Part shown: positions 17,268 through 22,338 of the stretch, in pieces
Numbering within the stretch: the first letter of the stretch is position 1
Layout of the letters: the number at the start of each line of letters is the position of its first letter
Assembly: GCA_016710765.1 (NCBI GenBank)
Contig: JADJUJ010000018.1
Location: 1-22,338, forward strand
DNA length: 22,338 nt
Source of the DNA: Lewinellaceae bacterium
Lineage (GTDB): Bacteria > Bacteroidota > Bacteroidia > Chitinophagales > Saprospiraceae
Direction: 5' to 3'
Program-made: the position numbers and the translations under genes
Notes under the pieces: generated by a model
Told to the model about the DNA's origin: nothing
Database searches by the model: none
What the model saw: only the letters and a program-made list of their open reading frames with translations

Positions 17268-19125
17268 TTAAAACCGCAATCGAACCAAAACCTCTGTTCC
17301 TTTCCCTGGCGCTGCGTTTAAATCCAGTTGCGCATCTATTTGCATGGCACGTTTGAGCATGTTATCAAGGCCATTACCCCGTTCAACCAGATCCGGAACA
17401 AAGCCAATGCCATCATCGGCAATCCGGAGTACCAGGTCATTTTCTACCACTTCCAGGCCAACCTGCATGCTTTTGCAGCGGCTGTATTTGATGGCATTGT
17501 TGAGGGCTTCCTTGAAAATGAGGTAAAGGTTGCGCCGTTTTTCAATATCCATATCCCCTGATTGGTAACTCGCGGGCAATGTTAAACTGGTAGGCGATAT
17601 CGCTGGCTTCCAGCACCTTACTGGCATGTGCGCGCATGCGATCCGCAATGTCGTTGAGGTAGTTTTCGTTGGGCTTGACGGCCCAGATGAGGTCGCTGAT
17701 GCCTTCCAGGGTGGTTTGTGCGCTGTGGTTGATTTGCTCCAGCAGGGAAGCGGTTTGCGGCGCCTCCTGCATGATTTGTTGCCGGGCTACCTGGCTAAGG
17801 ATGCGGATACCCGACATAGAGGCGGCCACATCATCGTGCAAGTCCCGGCTATTTGGTCTTTCACGTGTTGTTCGGCTTGCTGTACCGCCAGTTGTTTTCC
17901 TGCTGCTGGTTGATGAGTTTCAGTTGCAAAATTTCCCGGTCGCGCTCCACATTGCGATGCCAGTAAATGAGCACAAAGGTGAACACAACCACCTCGAAAA
18001 TAAAGCCCAGCATGACGGCTTGTGTGATGATAGGGTAATTGGGAATGAGGTCTCATGTTGCGCAATAAAATGGCAACAAACCCCGCCGCAAGCGGCAAAA
18101 ACGCAATGGTTGTAATTAGCGCCCGTTCAGCGCGACGGATCAGCAGCACGGCAGCTTATCAGCGCAATAAAGGTAAAAATGAGATTGGTGGTGTCGACCA
18201 CAGGGAATACATACTGCAACACCGCTCCCTGGTTGCCGGCGGCCAATATCCACACCAGCAGGGCAATCGCAGTGATGGCAATGGTGTACCATTTTACCAG
18301 TTTATCGAACCTGGGCGCCAGCAGTTTCAGTTGGAGGAAATGGCGGTAGAAAGCGCCAAGACTTGCGGCAATCAAAATTGATGTAACATTCCTTTGAAAT
18401 ACCGGGAGCCAACCGAAGTCGGCCGAGTAGTTGTACGATTCCCGAAGGTAAATATTGGCCAAATAGACCAAATACAGCAGGTAAATCGGGTCGCGGTACT
18501 GGTATAACAACACCACGGTAAATAACATGAGAGAAACATTACCCCGACGAACAGTCCGAACAACAATACTTGTTCTCTGCTGAGCCGCTGAAAATCGTTC
18601 AGTGTATGCAAACTCATGCTGAGGTGCATGGACCCAATGCGGTTGCAGGCTTTGGCGTAAAAACGGTTTGATCCTGGTGTCAGGGTAAGGTTGAAGTGGT
18701 AGCCATTGGTGAGGGCATATGCATCTTGCCCTTCCATTTGTGCCCCGACTTTACCGATTAACTCCGGAGGCTGGCCATCGGTCACCTGGTAAAGGGTATA
18801 TTCATCGATGTTTTTTCGATTTAGCCGGAGTACTACCGATTGGGCCTCCTGCTGCTTGTTTTGCACATCAAACCGCAACCACCAGTTTGATGGGTCGTTG
18901 CCAAAGGTGAAAAAAAGGACCATCCCGGCTAAATGCCGCCGCCGTTTCTGGGTTCGCCATGGCCGTCACCGGTAAAGCATGCGAAGGATCGCGGAGCACA
19001 TCCGGCACGATTCGGGCCATTTGGAATTGGCTGTCGACTACCGATTTTTTGCCACGAAGGCACGAAGGCACAAAGTTATGATCGCGCGCCGTAGGGGTAA
19101 AAATTGCAGTCCTCAGGTGCCTCAT
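17268..19125 (-). CDS. 7TMR-DISM sensor histidine kinase (frame-broken, unusual 5' end)
   Basis: A membrane sensor kinase of a two-component system. The N-terminal periplasmic part (VVDSQFQMARIVPDVLRDPSHALPV, then FTFGNDPSNWWLRFDVQNKQQEAQSVVLRLN) is a 7TMR-DISM extracellular domain. It is followed by about seven membrane segments (from about 18570 to 17975) and a short coiled coil, QEQQLAVQQAEQHVKDQIA. The phospho-acceptor region reads HDDVAASMSGIRILSQVARQ (about 17840-17780), a HisKA_3-type H box. The ATPase has N box EALNNAIKYS, G1 ADDGIGFVPD and G2 RGNGLDNML, and ends VLVRLRF. Frame breaks lie near 17560, 17860-18060, 18150, 18500 and 18905. The first upstream ATG in frame (19125) makes a leader that runs through a GAAGGCACGAAG repeat and contains no signal peptide; ATG 19020 is internal to the domain. 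No response regulator gene is adjacent. Confidence 0.75.
19051..19075. repeat. GAAGGCACGAAGG short repeat, copy 1
   Basis: GCCACGAAGGCACGAAGGCA followed by CAAAG, preceded by T6. It is made of a 9-bp tandem unit (CACGAAGGC-like). It lies inside the 5' end of the kinase frame. The same motif recurs at 19207. Confidence 0.8.
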
Positions 19126-19206
19126 GTGGCTTACCTCAAGTGCTCTAATGTGGTAAATTCAAAAATGTGATTAGAAATCAAATTGACCAGGAATGCAGAG
19201 TTGATT

Positions 19207-19268
19207 TCACGCGAAGGCACGAAGGCACGAAGTTTTGATTGCGCTTTTGTCTTCGTGTTTTTGTGGCT
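19207..19268. repeat. GAAGGCACGAAGG repeat, copy 2 with inverted right arm
   Basis: GCGAAGGCACGAAGGCACGAAG at its left pairs imperfectly with CTTCGTGTTTTTGTGGC at its right (about 19250-19266) around a TTTTGATTGCGCTTTTGT centre. The whole element can form a hairpin. It lies between the kinase start and the clpC terminator. Confidence 0.65.
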
Positions 19269-19292
19269 AAATTATCTTAATAGCATTCAAAT

Positions 19293-19324
19293 AAAAAAGG
19301 CTGCTCCAGTATTCTGGAACAGCC
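19293..19324 (-). terminator. intrinsic terminator after clpC
   Basis: On the minus strand GGCTGTTCCAG pairs with CTGGAGCAGCC around a four-base loop (AATA), followed directly by six T. It lies 28 bases after the clpC stop. Confidence 0.85.
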
Positions 19325-19352
19325 CTTATGCTATGATTTACATGGCCCTTTT

Positions 19353-21874
19353 TTAGGCCAGTTTATCCGTTTCCTTGCCCTTTTCTTTTCAGTTTTGTAG
19401 GCAATGACCAATCCGTCTTTGGTCGTTCATGGTACCCTGAGGTTAGAGCCTTCCGCCGGGTTTTCTTGAAGGATGAATTCAGCAAGTGGATCTTCAATGT
19501 ATTTTTGAATAGCCCTGTGGAGCGGACGCGCGCCAAACTGCGGGTCGTATCCTTTCTCCGCCACAAACTTCTTGGCTTCGCCAGTAAGGCTGAGGCTCAG
19601 TTGCATGCTTTCAAGGCGGATCATAAGGCTGCCCAAGGCATTGTCGATGATGCGCAGAATTTCTTCCTGGTTCAGTGAATTGAACACCACCACATCGTCC
19701 ACGCGGTTAAGGAATTCGGGGGAGAAGGTGCGCTTCAGTGCATTTTGGATCACCGATTTGCTGTTTTCTTCTGCAGATTCAAGGCGGGCATTGGTCTGGA
19801 AGCCACACCCTGACCAAAGTCTTTCAACTGGCGTGCACCAATGTTGGAGGTCATAATGATAAGGGTGTTTTTGAAGTCGACTCTACGACCCAAGCCGTCG
19901 GTCAACTGACCATCGTCCAGTACCTGCAACAGGATATTGTACACATCGGGGTGGGCTTTCTCCGACTTCGTCGAGCAGCCACCAATGGCCTGCGCCGAAC
20001 CCTTTCCGTAATTGACCACCTTCTTCGTATCCAACATAACCCGGAGGCGCGCCAATCAGTCGGCTCACCGAGAATTTTTCCATGTACTCACTCATGTCTA
20101 TGCGGATGAGGGAGTCTTCCGAATCAAACAGATAGCGCGAGAGCGCCCTGGCAAGTTCTGTTTTACCCACGCCCGTTGGTCCGAGGAAGATAAAGGAGCC
20201 GATCGGCTTCTTAGGATCTTTCAGGCCTACGCGGTTGCGCTGGATGGACTTGGCAATTTTGATGATGGCCTCATCCTGGCCAATGACCATTTTGCCAATA
20301 TCGTCTGACATGCTGACCAGTTTCTTGCCTTCGCTTTTGGCAACCTTGCGCACGGGGATACCCGTCATCATGGCTACAACCTCAGCAATATGGTCTTCTT
20401 CAACAGGATAACGCTTGGTTTTGCTGTCTTCTTCCCATTCTACTTTGGCAAATTCCAACTGCCGGAGAGTTTGCTCTCCTGATCGCAGGTTGGCAGCCTC
20501 TTTGTACCGCTGGTCTTTTACAGCCTGATTTTTTTTGTTCTTTAAGTTCCTCAATCCGCGCTTCGAGTTCTCTGATGTGCTTTGAACCCCAATGTTTTTC
20601 AGGTGAACGCGGCGCCAACTTCGTCGAGTACATCGATGGCTTTGTCGGCAGGAAGTCGGTCGGTATATAGCGATCGTTCAGTTTGACACAGGCTTTGATG
20701 GCCCCATCGGTGTAGGTGACGTTGTGGAACTCTTCGTATTTGTCCTGAATGTTTTTCAGGATATGAATTGTTTCCTCCTGTGATGGCGGCTCAACGAGTA
20801 CTTTTGGAAACGGCGATCAAGCGCGCCGTCTTTCTCGACGTACTGGCGGTATCGTCGAGGGTGGATGCGCCGATGACTGGAGTTCGCCCCGCACGCTGGC
20901 TTGAAAATTTTGCGAGGCATCGAGCGATCCGGTAGCGGCACCGGCGCCCACCATGGTATGGATCTCATCGATGAAAAGAATCACATCGCGGCTCTTTCCG
21001 TTTGTTCATAATCGCCTTGATCCGTTTTTCAAACTGGCTGCGGCATTTGGTGTTCCGGCCACCAAAGCTGCCAGGTCGAGCATCACGATACGCAAGTCCT
21101 GAACAGCGTACGGCTCACTTTTTCTGCAGGACGCGCGGGCAGGCCCTCCACAATGGCCGTTTTACCTACACCGGGCTCACTGATGAGGATCGGATTGTTT
21201 TCTTACGGCGGTTCAGAACCCATGGCTGACGCACTAATTTCACTTTCTCATACCGACGAGGGGTCGAGTTTGTCCCTTCGGCGAGTTTGCGATGTCGCGC
21301 CCGAAATTATCGAGCACCGGTGCGGCTTTTGGCCCGTCCTTTTTGGGAAGAGCGGAAACCGCGTTCGTTCTTTCTTCAAACTCACCGCCTTCGCTGGAAG
21401 AGGATTGATTGAAGATGTGGGGATGCGATAGATCCTGTTCAGAACGAACGCATTCCAATTCCTTTTGAAACTTTCGTAGTCCACGTCGTATTCGTTTAGG
21501 AGTTTGGTCGCAAGGGTATCAGTATGCTTCAGCAGCGTCACGGCATCAGGTGTCCGGGGTAAATTTCCTCGTTTTCATACTTTATTTGAGGAAGGTAACC
21601 TTCAGCACTCGTTGCCAAAATGATAATCTGAAACTCGCCGACAAAAAGGTTTTGAAGGGCGGGTAGGCACTGGTACGGGATGGAACCTCCGAAGCGTTTT
21701 TTCAAATCGCTGAGATCAACAGCAGGGCGTCGAGCACCCGCACCGGGAGGTTGTCACGTTCCGGCAACGATACCCAGCAAAGATGTTCCGCGCCAATATA
21801 ATCACACCAAGGCGGCGCTTCTGCCCGCTTCGGTGGATAATCGGTTTGACGACCGCGGAGAATTTCTTGTTCAT
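19353..21874 (-). CDS. clpC: ATP-dependent Clp protease ATP-binding subunit ClpC (frame-broken)
   Basis: A Hsp100 unfoldase that feeds substrates to ClpP. The N-terminus MNKKFSAVVKPIIHRS plus LGCDYIGAEHL is the start of the Clp N domain. AAA1 has SEPGVGKTAIVEGL (about 21180-21140) and ILFIDEIHTMVGAGAATGSLDAS (about 20985-20915). The middle region holds a UVR motif, KKNQAVKDQRYKEAANLRSGEQTLRQ (about 20535-20460), diagnostic of ClpC rather than ClpB or ClpA. AAA2 has PVRKVAKSEGKKL, GPTGVGKTELARALSRYLF (about 20190-20130), MSEYMEKFSVSRLIGAPPGYVGYEEGGQL, VLDDGQLTDGLGRRVDFKNTLIIMTSNIGARQL, and FGARPLHRAIQKYIEDPLAEFIL. The end reads DGLVIAYKTEKKGKETDKLA with TAA at 19353. About 840 codons is the usual length. 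A near-consensus promoter (TACCTTGC) lies about 30 bases upstream of the start. At least ten frame changes occur in this normally intact gene. Confidence 0.88.
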
Positions 21875-22280
21875 GCATGCAGGAGTTGCTTCATCAGCAA
21901 TGCAAGGTAAACGCCACCTCATTTAGCTCACAAGTTTAGGCCTTTCTATGAGAAAAGCAACCTTCGGGGTGAATTTGCAATGAATATTTAACAAATAATT
22001 GTGCAAACAGAACTTCTGAGCGACTCCGGCTTTATGATTTTTTAATTTTTTCGCCCGAGGGCCAAAGGGCCCCTTATTCATTGGGCACCTGCCAGTCTTC
22101 CTGAAAAATGATGCCACACTTTCCCTTCCTGTTTCCCGGCCATGCCTTGCCTTCCAAAAACAGAAGCGGAATATCTAAAAAATTAAACAGGCAATCGTTA
22201 CTTTTGGTGGTCCAAGGCCGTATTTTTGAAATCATGTTATGGCGGGGTGCTTTATTTGGCCGGGTGAAAATTAAACAATT
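21875..22280. other. AT-rich intergenic region with one doubtful short frame
   Basis: Between clpC (leftward) and the partial gene at the right edge. On the minus strand, ATG at 22235 opens 53 codons (MISKIRPWTTKSNDCLFNFL to FQEDWQVPNE, stop at 22074) with no recognised family. A G/C palindrome, GGGCC-AAA-GGCCC-like, lies at about 22060-22073. On the plus strand TATTTTTG (22221-22228) and TACTTTTG (22199-22206) both match TAnnTTTG and could serve the gene starting at 22281. Confidence 0.35.
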
Positions 22281-22338
22281 ATGAAATTCTGAGTTGATAA
22301 ACAAGACCAGCATCTGGTCTTTACACTAGAAGAAGAAA
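22281..22338 (+). CDS. start of a probable STAS-domain (anti-sigma factor antagonist-like) protein, cut by window end
   Basis: ATG at 22281 reads MKF, then a stop that looks like a miscall, then VDKQDQHLVFTLEEE in the same frame to the end of the window. The pattern MKFxVDKQDxxxVFxLxEE is the typical beginning of short Bacteroidota STAS-domain proteins that act as anti-sigma-factor antagonists or partner-switching regulators. Only about 19 codons are visible, so the call rests on a short resemblance from memory. Two TAnnTTTG elements lie 55-80 bases upstream. Confidence 0.35.

Noticed and set aside
1..22338. tRNA or rRNA genes
   Set aside because: No cloverleaf-type sequence or rRNA signature was recognised by eye; a covariance search was not possible.

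Overview
The window looks like one contig from a Bacteroidota genome, most plausibly a Saprospiria/Chitinophagales-type lineage. Supporting signs are a secreted hydrolase with a type IX secretion C-terminal domain, a GWxTD-domain protein, a DUF2911 protein, a 7TMR-DISM histidine kinase, a UVR-containing ClpC, a TAnnTTTG-type promoter and no clear Shine-Dalgarno sequences. The class-level placement is inference. Most long genes are recognisable only by joining two or more reading frames. Single-base frame breaks occur about every 50-300 bases in 1-8 kb, in 9.8-11 kb and in the kinase and clpC, but are rare in 8.3-9.0, 11.7-12.7, 13.35-14.2 and 14.5-15.6 kb. I read this mainly as consensus indel error, so frame-broken genes are annotated over their full conserved extent.

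Layout: 3-912 (+) acyltransferase related to 2-oxoacid dehydrogenase E2; 904-1820 (+) glutaminase; 1837-2103 (-) doubtful small membrane protein; 2153-3763 (-) POT peptide transporter; 3964-4419 (+) small exported protein of unknown function; 4494-5952 (-) GWxTD protein; 6079-7901 (-) CocE/NonD hydrolase, divergent from 7977-9033 (+) MscS channel; 9087-9422 (-) small secreted protein; 9539-9693 inverted-repeat-bounded element; 9810-10591 (+) DNA adenine methyltransferase; 10597-11590 (-) ACMSD-type amidohydrolase; 11700-12674 (+) tocopherol-cyclase-like protein; a head-to-head 12-bp minisatellite between it and 12786-13242 (-) ElaA acetyltransferase; 13350-14204 (+) DUF2911 protein with promoter and terminator; 14337-15573 (+) secreted alpha/beta hydrolase; 15667-17087 complex repeat block; 17268-19125 (-) histidine kinase; 19353-21874 (-) clpC with terminator; 22281 to the end (+) the start of a probable STAS-domain protein.

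The genes form no single pathway. They are mostly independent housekeeping, envelope and catabolic genes (peptide and amino-acid use: POT, CocE/NonD, glutaminase, ACMSD; stress: MscS, ClpC).

The most unusual part is 15667-17087: three tandem units of about 450 bp, each a nest of short palindromes. Every unit has an 86-89-bp core between perfect 22-bp inverted repeats. In the middle unit the core lies in the opposite orientation, with sequence divergence too large for assembly error. The core can encode a roughly 32-residue peptide whose start codon lies inside the inverted-repeat arm. This looks like a REP/BIME-like mobile or invertible element family. No transposase or invertase is present in the window.
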